A stretch of DNA of 64,000 nucleotides from the NCBI RefSeq assembly GCF_024810105.1, contig NZ_JANUDX010000008.1, forward strand, positions 124,001 through 188,000, in the 5' to 3' direction. Below are positions 11,069-20,130 of the stretch, one piece after another. Made by a program: the position numbers and the translations under genes. Below the pieces are notes generated by a model. It was not told where the DNA came from, did not search any database, and saw only the letters and a program-made list of their open reading frames with translations. Within the stretch, counting starts at the first letter, position 1. Every line of letters begins with the position of its first letter. The stretch is from Stenotrophomonas sp. BIGb0135 (GTDB lineage: Bacteria; Pseudomonadota; Gammaproteobacteria; Xanthomonadales; Xanthomonadaceae).

Positions 11069-11584
11069 ATGAGTCATCCGCTTTCGCACCTCGGCGTCAT
11101 CCATACGGCGCTCAGCCTGGTTCCCCTGGTCGCCGGCATCTACGGCTTCATCCGGCATCGCGCCATCGATCCGGCCACGCGCTCGGGCAAGGTGTATCTG
11201 CTGGGTCTGGTGCTGTCGGTGGTCACCTCGTTCACCGTCTCCAGCACGGGCGGCCTCAATCCCGGGCACGCCTTTGGCGTCGTCATCCTGCTGATCGCCT
11301 TCGGTGGGGTGCTGGTGCCTCGGCTGGGCTTCCTGGGTCGGCTCAGGCCCTACCTGGCCACCTTTGCGCTGTCTTTCACATTCCTGCTGTCGCTGGTGCC
11401 GGGCACCAATGAAACCATGACCCGCCTGCCTCCCGCACACCCGCTGGCGCAGGCACCGTTGGCGCCGGTGGTGCAGGGCACGCTGCTGGTGTGGCTGGTG
11501 CTGTTCGTGATCGGGTTTGCGCTGCAGTGCTGGCATATCCGGGCACAGTTGCGCGGCACAGGCCAGTTGCAGCGTGCCGGATAA
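11069..11584 (+). CDS. Integral membrane protein, DUF2306-like
   Basis: A 171-residue inner-membrane protein with four or five hydrophobic helices (about residues 10-30, 41-60, 68-88, 94-110 and 135-155). The opening HTALSLVPLVAGIYGFIRH and the Thr/His/Pro-rich loop TMTRLPPAHP resemble small uncharacterised membrane proteins of the DUF2306 type. The ATG at 11069 is preferred; a GTG in frame at 11018 would add an unlikely polar N-terminus. The twin palindrome implies it is the regulated target of the preceding TetR protein. Its substrate is unknown. Confidence 0.65.
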   Translation: MSHPLSHLGVIHTALSLVPLVAGIYGFIRHRAIDPATRSGKVYLLGLVLSVVTSFTVSSTGGLNPGHAFGVVILLIAFGGVLVPRLGFLGRLRPYLATFALSFTFLLSLVPGTNETMTRLPPAHPLAQAPLAPVVQGTLLVWLVLFVIGFALQCWHIRAQLRGTGQLQRAG

Positions 11585-11596
11585 GGCAGCCGCCGG

Positions 11597-12595
11597 TCAG
11601 CAGCCAGGCCCGCGCGCCGTGGCGGCTTCCCGGTGCCGGTCGCGGTACGTCGCCGGGCTGAGCGCGGTCTGCCCGCGAAAATGCCGCCGGAACGATTCCT
11701 GCGATCCAAACCCGGCCTGTTCGGCCACCCAGTGCAGCGGGCGGTCGGTGGTTTCCAGCAGCTCGCGCGCGTAGGCCACGCGTTCGCGGATCAGCCAGTC
11801 GATCGGTGACAACCCGGTCGCGTCGAGGAACTGACGCTGCAGCGTGCGCTGGCTGAGTGCGGCCTGCTCGGACAGGCTCTTGAGCGAGTGTTCCTCGCGC
11901 AGGTTGCGGCGCAGCCATTCCATCAGCCGGGCCAGCCGGGTGGGTTCACCCACCGGTATCGAGCGCACCACGCGCTGGCTGCGCTCGGCGTCCCGCCACG
12001 GCGCCAACACCAGCCGCTCGGCCACCAGGTTGGCCACGCGCGCGCCGTAATCCTTGCGCACCAGGTGCAGCATCATGTCCATGCCGGTGGCCGAACCGGC
12101 CGAGGTGATGATGCTGCCCTCGTCGACGTACAGCGCGTTTTCGCGCACCCGCACGTTGGGGAACTCGCGGGCGAGGGTGTCGGTGAGCCGCCAGTGGGTG
12201 GTGGCGCTGCGGCCGTCGAGCAGGCCGGCCCACGCCAACACGAAGGCACCCGAACAGATCGAGGTGATGCGTGCACCGCGCTGATGGGCGCGGATGAGCG
12301 CATCCAGCAATGGCTGCGGTGGGCGCTCGGCCGGATCACGCCAGCCGGGCACCACGATGGTGTCGGCGTGGTCCAGCGCCTCCAGGCCGTAAGGCAGCTG
12401 CACGTGGGTGCCGCCGAGCATGCGCAGGGGTCCGGGTTCGGCGGCGCACACCTGGGTGGTGTACCAGGCCACGTCCAACTCGGGGCGGATGGGCGCGAAC
12501 AGGCCGACGGCGCAGCCGAACTCGAACAGGCCCTGGCCGTGGCAGGCCGCAATGGCGACGGTGGGCGGTGTGTGCGGGGCATGAGCGGAGAGCAT
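11597..12595 (-). CDS. GlxA-family transcriptional regulator (DJ-1/PfpI + AraC HTH)
   Basis: A 332-residue regulator. The first about 190 residues form a DJ-1/PfpI-like amidotransferase-fold domain with the nucleophile-elbow-like SICSGAFVLAWAGLLDGR; GlxA/FtrA regulators use this domain for ligand sensing rather than catalysis. The C-terminal AraC domain (about 225-320) holds two HTH motifs, LKSLSEQAALSQRTLQRQF and LHWVAEQAGFGSQESFRRHF, and ends with the LSPATYRDR signature. It converges with the membrane-protein gene (12 bp apart) and has no obvious target beside it. Confidence 0.9.
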   Translation of the reverse strand: MLSAHAPHTPPTVAIAACHGQGLFEFGCAVGLFAPIRPELDVAWYTTQVCAAEPGPLRMLGGTHVQLPYGLEALDHADTIVVPGWRDPAERPPQPLLDALIRAHQRGARITSICSGAFVLAWAGLLDGRSATTHWRLTDTLAREFPNVRVRENALYVDEGSIITSAGSATGMDMMLHLVRKDYGARVANLVAERLVLAPWRDAERSQRVVRSIPVGEPTRLARLMEWLRRNLREEHSLKSLSEQAALSQRTLQRQFLDATGLSPIDWLIRERVAYARELLETTDRPLHWVAEQAGFGSQESFRRHFRGQTALSPATYRDRHREAATARGPGC

Positions 12596-12970
12596 CGTTT
12601 GATGCTAGCGGGGTAGGCGCGGCCACGCAGGGCGGGGCGCGAATGAGGTCATGCCATCGGGATATATGGCCGCCGGTGTCGCGCATCGATGCCCGGCGAT
12701 GGGGCATCCACGCGCGGCGTGTGCGCGGGGTCGGCGTCTAAGGTCATGCCGAACGGGCATGTGCGTGGCGCGATGTTGCGGGTGGGTGGCGCGTGAACGA
12801 CTGTTGCGCGCTGCGCGCAGGCCCTTGAATGGAGGCCTGTTTCCGATCAGGCCGCGAAATGTTCCTCCCCTCTCTGCCGCGATGTTGCCGGTGCGCTGCG
12901 CCCAACGCCAGCTGATGCCCTGCGACGCACCGTCGCGGACCGGATCGTCCTCCTTCCTTCAAGAGTCCCC
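12596..12970. other. 375-bp intergenic region before the TonB receptor
   Basis: It separates the minus-strand AraC regulator from the plus-strand TonB receptor and should hold both promoters. I see no convincing riboswitch, REP palindrome, terminator or small gene in it. Confidence 0.5.
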
Positions 12971-15568
12971 ATGCCTCCTGCCTTCCGCTCCCTGCCTGCG
13001 GCACGCGTGCCGACGCTGTCTTCCCTGTCTGTCCTGATCGCGCTTGTACTGGGAGCAGGTGCTGCCCACGCCGCCGGACCGGATGCACCGCCGGACTCGG
13101 TGGCGGCCGCCGGTACCGCAGCCGCCTCCACGCTGGATGCCGTGGTGGTCACCGGCTCGCGCACCAGCAACCGCACGGTCAAGAACAGCTCCACGCCCAT
13201 CGATGTGATTTCGGCCGAAGACCTGGCGTCCACCGGGCAGGCCAACCTGCTGGAAGCGCTGCAGCGCAGCCTGCCGTCGCTGAGCCAGATCGGTGGCTAC
13301 CAGAGCGACCAGGAAAGCCTGATCCGGGGCTACCAGCTGCGCAACCTGTCGCCGGGGTACACGCTGGTGCTGGTCAACGGCAAGCGCCGCAACGCCAGTG
13401 CCTATGTCAGCGGCGCCAACGGCGGCGGCTACCCGGGCCACGCCTGGACCGACCTCGCGTTGATTCCGGTCGCGGCCATCGACCATATCGAGGTGCTGCG
13501 CGACGGCGCATCCGCGCTGTACGGCTCCGATGCGATCACCGGGGTGATCAACGTGATCCTCAAGTCGAACGCGCGGGGAGGCGATGTGTCGGTGGAGAGC
13601 GGGCAGAGCATCGATGGCGATGGCACCCGCACCAGCGTGCGCGCCAACATCGGGTTGCCGTGGGGGCGTGATGGCTTCATCAGTCTGTCCGGCGAGAACA
13701 CCCGCCAGCACCATGCGATCCGCACGCGACGCTACATCGATGCCTACCTGAGCTACCCGGCGGTGGACGCCAGCGGCAACCTGGTGGCGCTTCGCCCCAA
13801 CAATCGCTTGCCTGCGGGCACGACGTGGAACCCGGCCGAGGCATCGCGTGATCCGGAAGCCAACACGATCCTCAGTTCGCCGTCCTATGCGCTCACCGCG
13901 CTGGCGGTGAATGCTGGCCATGGCCTGGGCGAGAACGCGCAGTTCTACGCCGCCGCCACGGCCAGCGACCGCGATGCGCAGGCGATCCAGAACTTCCGCC
14001 TGCCGGCGACGATCTTCGGCACCTACAAGGCGCCGAGCGTGTTGAATGTGTGGCCCGATGGTTTCCTGCCGGTACTGGAAACCAAGGAGAAGCAGTACAC
14101 CGGCACCGCCGGGGTCAAGGGCCATTGGGGTGGCTGGGACATCGACGGCAGCCTGACCGGCAATCGCAACACGGTGCGCACCTACACACGCCACTCGGCC
14201 AACTTCTCGCTGACCTATCCCGGTGCGCCCACCGATTTCTATGACGGCAAGCTGGACTACCAGCAGGGCATCGCCAACCTGGATCTGCGCCGCGGGTTCG
14301 AGGTGGGCGCGTTCGCCTCGCCGCTGGAGGTGAGTGCCGGTGCCGAATACCAGCACGAGCGCTACGAGCGCGGGGCCGGGCAGTGGGAGTCGTACACGGG
14401 CTTCGGTGCCGCCGCGTTCGTGGGGTATTCCACCGCCGATGCGGTGGAGGCCACGCGCAACAGCAAGGCGGTCTATGCCGGTGCGGCGACGAACGTGACC
14501 TCGCGCTGGTATCTGGATGCGGCGGCGCGCTGGGAAGACCATTCCGATTTTGGCAGTGTCTCCACGGGGCGGCTGACCACGCGCTTTGACGTCACCGATG
14601 CGGTTGGCGTGCGTGCCACGGTGAGCAACGGCTTCCATGCCCCGAGCCTGGGCGCACAGTACTACCAGGCCACCGGCAGCTGCCCGTGCGGCACCACGCT
14701 GGTGGCGCAGGTGTCCTCGCCGGTCGCGCTGGCGCTGGGGGCGACGCCGCTGCAACCGGAGAAGGCCAACAACTACAGCCTCGGCGTGACCTGGGACCCG
14801 AGCGCGTCCTTCCACCTGGCGCTGGATGCTTACCAGATCGATATCCGCGGCCAGCTTGGCCAGTCCAGCCAGATCGGCTACAACGCACAGGACCCGGCAC
14901 GGATCACCGACAACAGTGGCACGGTGCTGAGTGCGGCGCAGAAGAACACGATCGATGCGCTGCTGGGCACGGCGGGCATCAGCATCCTGCCGGGCGATGC
15001 GTTCTACGCCAGCTACTTCACCAACGTGGGCGACACCCGCACGCGAGGCGTGGAGCTGACCGTGGAAGCCAACCAGGAAACCGCCTGGGGCAAGCTGCGC
15101 TGGAGCTACGCCGCCAATGTGGGCCGCACCACCATCCAGAAGGTGCGCGACATCCCGGCGGCGCTGCAGGGGTTGCCCAACATCAACCTGCTGACGAAGT
15201 CGAGCGAGTACGCGCTGCGTTTCCGCACGCCGTCCTACACGCAGGTGGCCGGGCTGGGCTGGCAACACGGGCGCTGGCGCTCGAATGTCGATTTCACCTA
15301 CTACGGGCCGATCAAGCGCCTCAACAACGGGGTGGAGTACAAGCAGCCGCCGGTGCTGGTCACCAACCTGTCCGGCAGCGCCGAGCTGGGCGGTGGCTGG
15401 AGCGCGGCGCTGGGCATCAACAACGTGTTCGACAAGCGCACCCGCAAGGTGCCTGAGTACGCCCGCAGCGCCACCGACGTGGCCAGCATCGAAACTACCT
15501 GGGACACCGGTGATGTGCTGAGCACCATCGGCGCGTTCTGGTATGGGCGCATCAACTACCGGTTCTGA
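12971..15568 (+). CDS. TonB-dependent outer-membrane receptor
   Basis: An 865-residue outer-membrane transporter that takes up a substrate with energy from TonB-ExbBD. A Sec signal peptide ends at about residue 35 (ALVLGAGAAHA). A TonB-box-like DAVVVTGSR follows at about 56-64, then a plug domain with PIDVISAEDLASTGQANLLE and the YTLVLVNGKRR motif, DHIEVLRDGASALYGSDAI, and a beta barrel ending in the aromatic INYRF. No siderophore signature is evident. It directly precedes an FMN reductase and flavin monooxygenase cluster, separated only by a REP palindrome, which points to an organosulfur compound as substrate. Confidence 0.92.
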   Translation: MPPAFRSLPAARVPTLSSLSVLIALVLGAGAAHAAGPDAPPDSVAAAGTAAASTLDAVVVTGSRTSNRTVKNSSTPIDVISAEDLASTGQANLLEALQRSLPSLSQIGGYQSDQESLIRGYQLRNLSPGYTLVLVNGKRRNASAYVSGANGGGYPGHAWTDLALIPVAAIDHIEVLRDGASALYGSDAITGVINVILKSNARGGDVSVESGQSIDGDGTRTSVRANIGLPWGRDGFISLSGENTRQHHAIRTRRYIDAYLSYPAVDASGNLVALRPNNRLPAGTTWNPAEASRDPEANTILSSPSYALTALAVNAGHGLGENAQFYAAATASDRDAQAIQNFRLPATIFGTYKAPSVLNVWPDGFLPVLETKEKQYTGTAGVKGHWGGWDIDGSLTGNRNTVRTYTRHSANFSLTYPGAPTDFYDGKLDYQQGIANLDLRRGFEVGAFASPLEVSAGAEYQHERYERGAGQWESYTGFGAAAFVGYSTADAVEATRNSKAVYAGAATNVTSRWYLDAAARWEDHSDFGSVSTGRLTTRFDVTDAVGVRATVSNGFHAPSLGAQYYQATGSCPCGTTLVAQVSSPVALALGATPLQPEKANNYSLGVTWDPSASFHLALDAYQIDIRGQLGQSSQIGYNAQDPARITDNSGTVLSAAQKNTIDALLGTAGISILPGDAFYASYFTNVGDTRTRGVELTVEANQETAWGKLRWSYAANVGRTTIQKVRDIPAALQGLPNINLLTKSSEYALRFRTPSYTQVAGLGWQHGRWRSNVDFTYYGPIKRLNNGVEYKQPPVLVTNLSGSAELGGGWSAALGINNVFDKRTRKVPEYARSATDVASIETTWDTGDVLSTIGAFWYGRINYRF

Positions 15569-15574
15569 GCAAAC

Positions 15575-15599
15575 GCAGCCGACCAACGGTCGGCTCTAC
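15575..15599. repeat. Single SMAG-type REP unit between TonB receptor and FMN reductase genes
   Basis: GCAGCCGACC..GGTCGGCTCTAC is one inverse-orientation REP palindrome. It fills almost the whole 38-bp gap between the receptor stop and the next start codon, and its edge abuts the AGGGAG ribosome binding site. Confidence 0.8.
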
Positions 15600-15606
15600 A
15601 GGGAGC

Positions 15607-16188
15607 ATGGCGATGTCATCTGCATTGAACGTGGTCGCGCTGATCGGCTCGCCGACCAGCTCGGCCAACTCACGCACGCTGTTGCTGGTACGGCAGCTGC
15701 TGGACCAGCTGCGTCATCGGCTGCATATCGATGTGCAGCTGGTGGAACTTTCGCCGATCGCACGCTCGCTGGGGCAGGCGCTCACCCGCGAGGAAGTGGA
15801 GCCGCGCATCGAACAGGCGCTGCAACGGATCGAGGCGGCCGACCTGCTGATTGCCGCTGCACCGGTGTACCGCGGCTCGTATCCCGGCCTGTTCAAGCAC
15901 CTGGTGGACTTCATCGGACTGGAGTCGCTGGTGGATGTGCCGGTGCTGCTGGCGGCCACCGGCGGCAGTGAGCGGCACGCGCTGGTGATCGACCACCAGC
16001 TGCGCCCGTTGTTCAGCTTCCTGCAGGCGCACACGCTGCCGATCGGTGTGTACGCCACGCCGGCCGATTTCAGTGGCGACCAGGTCAGCTGTGCCGCGTT
16101 GCGGGCACGGATCGTGCTGGCTGCCGAGCGTGCCGCGGCCCACCTGTCGCCCTCAGCGGTGCCTGTGCCCTTGCGCCGCATTGCCTAG
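15607..16188 (+). CDS. msuE: NADPH-dependent FMN reductase (MsuE type)
   Basis: A 193-residue flavodoxin-fold reductase that supplies FMNH2 to two-component flavin monooxygenases. The phosphate-binding loop is IGSPTSSANSRT at about residues 13-24, and AAPVYRGSYPGLFKHLVDFI provides the flavin-contact region typical of SsuE/MsuE. ATG at 15607 and a second ATG at 15613 are both possible; an AGGGAG ribosome binding site precedes them. It is followed after 10 bp by a luciferase-like monooxygenase. MsuE is chosen over SsuE from context and similarity, not certain. Confidence 0.8.
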   Translation: MAMSSALNVVALIGSPTSSANSRTLLLVRQLLDQLRHRLHIDVQLVELSPIARSLGQALTREEVEPRIEQALQRIEAADLLIAAAPVYRGSYPGLFKHLVDFIGLESLVDVPVLLAATGGSERHALVIDHQLRPLFSFLQAHTLPIGVYATPADFSGDQVSCAALRARIVLAAERAAAHLSPSAVPVPLRRIA

Positions 16189-16204
16189 GCGTCGGCGCAT
16201 GTAG

Positions 16205-17236
16205 CTGCGGCACCTGGCCTTCCTCACCCCCGGCAGTTACCGGCCCGACGATCCGCGTAGCGGCCTGGACGATGCGTTGGCGCTGATCGCCTTTGCCGAA
16301 ACGCTGGGGTACGACGGCGCGTGGGTGCGGCATCGCCACCTGGAGCCGGGCATCAGCTCGGCAGCGGTGTTCCTGGCGGCGGCCAGCCAGCACACCCGGC
16401 GCATCGAACTGGGCACGGCGGTGATCCAGCTCGGGTACGAAACGCCGTTCCGCCTGGCCGAGGATCTGTCGCTGCTGGACGTGCTGGCCGGTGGCCGCCT
16501 GCAGGTGGGTGTGAGTGCCGGACCGCCGCCGTTTGCAGACCTGGTGGGCCACCTGCTGTTCGATGGCGATCCGGCGCGCATCGACTTTTCGCACGCGCGG
16601 GTGGTGCGCCTGATCGAGGCCCTGCACGGCCATCCGTTGGGCAACGTGGATACCCAGGTGGGCAATGCGGTGTCGCAGTACCGTCCGCGCCTGCAACCGC
16701 ATGTGCCCGGGCTCGCACGTCGGCTCTGGTACGGCGCCGGTTCGCTGCCGTCGGCGCGCTGGGCGGCGGGGCAGGGCCTGCACCTGCTGCTGGGCAACGT
16801 GGCGCGCGCTGAAACCCATGCGGACTTCGTGTCCACCCAGCGCGAGCATCTGGCGGTGTATCGCCGCGGCCTGCCTGAGGGTGCCGCGCCACGCGTCGCC
16901 GCGGGTCGCGTACTGGTGCCACTGGACGGTGCCGACGCTGCCACCCGCCAGCGCCTGCTCGCATTCGCCGCGCAGCGCCACGCGCGCACGCTGGAACCGC
17001 AAGGGCCGCGGCGCACGGTGTTTGCCGCGGACGTAGTGGGCAGCGCTGCGCAGATCGTGGACCTGCTGCAGGCCGATCCGGTGCTGCAGCAGGTCCACGA
17101 GCTGCGCGTGGAGCTGCCCTATGAACTTCCCGCCAGTGACGACCGGCGGATTCTGCAGATCGTGGCCGAACAGATTGCGCCGGCGCTTGGGTGGGCGGGC
17201 GCTGCCGCTGCGCCACGGTTGCGTGCGGCCCCATAA
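16205..17236 (+). CDS. Luciferase-like FMN monooxygenase with TAG immediately after the ATG
   Basis: An LLM-class flavin-dependent oxidoreductase that should use FMNH2 to cleave a C-S or oxidise a related bond. The barrel is recognisable from RHLAFLTPG (strand 1) through RLAEDLSLLDVLAGGRLQVG and VSAGPPPFA to the C-terminus. The natural ATG at 16199 is followed at once by an in-frame TAG (16202-16204); homology resumes at CTG 16205. The first conventional alternative start, TTG at 16277, would remove strand 1. The gene may therefore start at CTG, be a new pseudogene, or contain a sequence error. The rest of the frame is intact, 343 codons from CTG. Confidence 0.65.
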   Translation: MRHLAFLTPGSYRPDDPRSGLDDALALIAFAETLGYDGAWVRHRHLEPGISSAAVFLAAASQHTRRIELGTAVIQLGYETPFRLAEDLSLLDVLAGGRLQVGVSAGPPPFADLVGHLLFDGDPARIDFSHARVVRLIEALHGHPLGNVDTQVGNAVSQYRPRLQPHVPGLARRLWYGAGSLPSARWAAGQGLHLLLGNVARAETHADFVSTQREHLAVYRRGLPEGAAPRVAAGRVLVPLDGADAATRQRLLAFAAQRHARTLEPQGPRRTVFAADVVGSAAQIVDLLQADPVLQQVHELRVELPYELPASDDRRILQIVAEQIAPALGWAGAAAAPRLRAAP

Positions 17237-17385
17237 CCCCAGGCGGTTTGCATATGGCCAACGCGCATTTGCGTGGCCGGATCCGACCGCTGATTGTCGA
17301 GTTACGACGCAGGCCCACGCGGCCGCATCTCTAGCATCAAGGTTCCAACGGCGCGCTGTTGCCGGCCATGACGAGGAACGTATCC

Positions 17386-17748
17386 GTGTCTGCTTATCCC
17401 CCGAATAAACCCATCCTGTTCCTGCTCGACCGTGAATTCGAAGACGGCCAGCTGCCAGGCCAGCGCTTTTTCTGCCGGCACAGCCTTCTGCTGGAAGGCG
17501 CGCTGTCGAGCATCGAGGGGCTGGATGCGCAGCTGGATGTACGCCGGATCGGATTTGCCCGGCCGCGCCGCGAAGTGATTGCCGAGATCGGCGAACAGGA
17601 CCAGTCGCTGCCCAAGCTGGTGCTGCCGCAAGGCGTGCAGTCGGCGCATGCCAGTGGCGCGCACGACGATCGCCAGTACATCTCCGGTGCCGAACCGATC
17701 CTGGCCGCGCTGAACGGGTTGCTGGGCATTCCCGTGGCCCATCCCTGA
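17386..17748 (+). CDS. DUF3088-family protein
   Basis: A 120-residue protein if translation starts at GTG 17386, which is preceded by a GAGGAA ribosome binding site; an ATG at 17368 would add six residues. The opening ILFLLDREFEDGQLPGQRFF and the cysteine-containing FFCRHSLLLEG match DUF3088 proteins, whose fold is thioredoxin/GST-like and whose function is unknown. It lies 14 bp before a monooxygenase gene inside the sulfur cluster, suggesting an accessory role there. Confidence 0.75.
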   Translation: MSAYPPNKPILFLLDREFEDGQLPGQRFFCRHSLLLEGALSSIEGLDAQLDVRRIGFARPRREVIAEIGEQDQSLPKLVLPQGVQSAHASGAHDDRQYISGAEPILAALNGLLGIPVAHP

Positions 17749-17762
17749 GCAAGGAAAACACG

Positions 17763-18758
17763 ATGAGTTACCTGACCAGCGTGCTGGACAAAAGCCCGAT
17801 CCGCGACGGCGGCACGCCCGAGCAGGCGCTGCGCGACAGCCTGCGCCTGGCCCAGCATGCCGAGCGCCTCGGCTACCACCGGTACTGGTTCGCCGAACAC
17901 CACGCCACCCCGCAACTGGCCAGTCCGGCGCCGGAAGTGCTGGCGGCCTGGGTGCTGGCACAGACCGCGCGCATCCGCGTGGGTACCGGCGGGGTGATGC
18001 TGCGCCACTACGCGCCGTACAAGGTGGCCGAAACCTTCAACCTGCTCGCGAGCCTGGCGCCCGGGCGGGTCGACCTCGGCATCGGCAAGGCGCCCGGCGG
18101 GCTGCCGGCGTCCACCGCGGCGCTGGCGGCCGGGCGTGCCGCGGTGGGTACGTTCGAGCAGCAGCTGCAGGACCTGGAGGGCTTCCTGGCGGGCAGCCTG
18201 CCGGTCGATCATCCGCATGCCGCCGCGCAGGCGCGGCCGCTGCCGCAGACGCCGCCGGAGCGCTTCCTGCTGGGGGCCAGTCCGCAGAGTGCCCGCCTGG
18301 CCGGCGAGCTGGGCTGGCGTTTCGTCTATGCGGCGCATTTCGATGGCGACCCGCGCAGCATCGAGGCCGCGTTCAACGCCTACCGCGACGTGTCACCGCA
18401 GGCGCCGCTGCTGGCCACCGTGGCCTTCGCCGCCACGACCGCCGAGGCTGCCGCGCACCACCTCGGGGCACTGCGCATCTACAAGCTGCACCTCGCGCCC
18501 GGGCAGACGGTGAACCTGCCCAGCGCGGAGGCCGCCGCCGAGTACGCGCGCCAGGTGGGCGTGGCCGACTACCGCATCGAAGAGACCCACCCCAGCGTGC
18601 TGGCCGGCGATGCCCACCACGTGCGCCGCGCGCTGGACGACCTGCACCAGCGTTTCGGTGTGGGGGAATTCATCCTGGATGCGCCGGTGGCCGACCTCGA
18701 CGCACGCCTCACCTCACTCGAACTGCTGTCGCCCGCGCCCCGCGCGGCGGTGGCCTGA
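17763..18758 (+). CDS. MsnO8-type luciferase-like monooxygenase
   Basis: A 331-residue LLM-class oxidoreductase. The MsnO8 family pattern is clear: [13 protein letters not shown] at the N-terminus, [20 protein letters not shown], then [20 protein letters not shown] and [12 protein letters not shown]. These proteins are FMN- or F420-like flavin TIM barrels of unknown substrate. The gene sits between DUF3088 and a second, NtaA-type monooxygenase, all on the same strand with 14-16 bp gaps, so it is part of one operon. Confidence 0.88.
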   Translation: MSYLTSVLDKSPIRDGGTPEQALRDSLRLAQHAERLGYHRYWFAEHHATPQLASPAPEVLAAWVLAQTARIRVGTGGVMLRHYAPYKVAETFNLLASLAPGRVDLGIGKAPGGLPASTAALAAGRAAVGTFEQQLQDLEGFLAGSLPVDHPHAAAQARPLPQTPPERFLLGASPQSARLAGELGWRFVYAAHFDGDPRSIEAAFNAYRDVSPQAPLLATVAFAATTAEAAAHHLGALRIYKLHLAPGQTVNLPSAEAAAEYARQVGVADYRIEETHPSVLAGDAHHVRRALDDLHQRFGVGEFILDAPVADLDARLTSLELLSPAPRAAVA

Positions 18759-18774
18759 TCCCCAGGAGAACGCC

Positions 18775-20118
18775 ATGACCAAGACCCCGCGTCCCATTCC
18801 GTTCGGCATCATGCTGCAGGGCCCCGGAAGCCACATGCACGCCTGGAAGCATCCCTCCAACGTGGCCGATGCCAGCGTCAACCTGCAGTACTACATCGAC
18901 GTGGCACGCACCGCCGAAGACCACGGCATCGCATTCGGCTTTGTTGCCGATGGCCTGTACATCAACGAAAAATCGATTCCGCATTTCCTCAACCGCTTCG
19001 AGCCGATCACGCTGCTGTCGGCGCTGGCCACGGCCACCACGAAGATCGGCCTGGCCGGCACCTTGTCCACCTCCTACAGCGATCCCTACACCGTTGCACG
19101 GCAGTTCGCCTCGCTGGACCTGATCAGCGGCGGGCGCGCGGGCTGGAACGTGGTGACTTCGCCGCTGGAAGGCTCGGGGCGGAACTACGGCCGCGCGCAT
19201 CCCGAGCATGCGCTGCGCTACCAGATCGCCGACGAGTACCTGGCGGTGGTGCAGGGCCTGTGGGATTCCTGGGATGACGATGCCTTCGTGCGCGATCGCG
19301 ACAGCGGCACCTTCTTCGCGCCTGAGAAATTCCGCCGGCTGGACCACAAGGGCCGGTTCTTCCAGGTGGAAGGCCCGCTCAACATCCAGCGCTCGCCGCA
19401 GGGGCAACCGGTGATCTTCCAGGCCGGCGCTTCCGACGACGGCATTGCGCTGGCCGGCAAATACGCCGATGCGGTGTTCACCCATGCGCCGTCGCTGGAA
19501 GAAACCCGCGCGTTCACCCAGAAGGTGAAGAATGCGGCGATCGCACACGGTCGCAGCGCCGCCGATGTAAAGATTTTCCCGGGCATCGGGCCGATCGTCG
19601 GCGCTACCGCCGAAGAGGCCGAAGCCAAGTACCAGGCCATCGCCGCGCTGGCCGGGCTGGACGATGCGCTGGCCTACCTGGGGCGTTTCTTCGACCACCA
19701 CGACTTCAGCCAGTACGACCCGGACGGTCCGTTCCCGGAACTGGGCGACATCGGTGCCAACTCCTTCCGGTCAACCACCGACAAGATCAAGCAGGACGCC
19801 CGCGCGCAGGGCCTGACCCTGCGCCAGGTAGCGTTGCAGGCGGTCAGCCCGCGACCGAACTTCATCGGCACCGCCGAGCACGTGGCCGATGAGCTGATCC
19901 GCTGGTTCGAGGCCGGTGCCAGCGATGGCTTCATCCTGGGCTTCTCGGTGCAGCGCGAGGGCCTGGACGATTTCGTCGGCCAGGTGTTGCCGATCCTGCA
20001 GGCGCGGGGCTACCACCGCGGCACGTTGGAGGGCGGCACGTTGCGTGACCACCTGGGGCTGCCGCGCAAGGCCAGCCGCCACGCCGGCGACACCGCACCC
20101 GTGCGCAAGGCCGGCTGA
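18775..20118 (+). CDS. NtaA/SnaA/DszA-family FMN-dependent monooxygenase (YxeK/YtnJ-like)
   Basis: A 447-residue flavin monooxygenase. Family signatures are [31 protein letters not shown] and the strongly conserved [20 protein letters not shown]. Bacillus YxeK and YtnJ belong to this family and cleave C-S bonds of N-acetylated S-substituted cysteines. An AGGAG ribosome binding site precedes the ATG at 18775. It is followed by an M20 amidohydrolase and a GNAT, the same enzyme trio found in the Bacillus S-(2-succino)cysteine pathway, so a role in S-alkyl/S-succinocysteine desulfuration is inferred. Confidence 0.88.
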   Translation: MTKTPRPIPFGIMLQGPGSHMHAWKHPSNVADASVNLQYYIDVARTAEDHGIAFGFVADGLYINEKSIPHFLNRFEPITLLSALATATTKIGLAGTLSTSYSDPYTVARQFASLDLISGGRAGWNVVTSPLEGSGRNYGRAHPEHALRYQIADEYLAVVQGLWDSWDDDAFVRDRDSGTFFAPEKFRRLDHKGRFFQVEGPLNIQRSPQGQPVIFQAGASDDGIALAGKYADAVFTHAPSLEETRAFTQKVKNAAIAHGRSAADVKIFPGIGPIVGATAEEAEAKYQAIAALAGLDDALAYLGRFFDHHDFSQYDPDGPFPELGDIGANSFRSTTDKIKQDARAQGLTLRQVALQAVSPRPNFIGTAEHVADELIRWFEAGASDGFILGFSVQREGLDDFVGQVLPILQARGYHRGTLEGGTLRDHLGLPRKASRHAGDTAPVRKAG

Positions 20119-20130
20119 AGGAGCATCACG

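Noticed and set aside
12596-12970. A riboswitch in front of the TonB receptor (for example cobalamin)
   Set aside because: No conserved B12 box or other recognisable aptamer core was found in the region.
12959-15586. An 875-codon open frame on the minus strand opposite the TonB receptor
   Set aside because: Same explanation: long antisense frames are usual in GC-rich coding DNA, and the plus strand encodes a complete, recognisable receptor.
16199-16204. The TAG after the ATG as pyrrolysine or selenocysteine recoding
   Set aside because: TAG is not the selenocysteine codon, there is no pyl system expected in this lineage, and position 2 of the protein is not a catalytic site.
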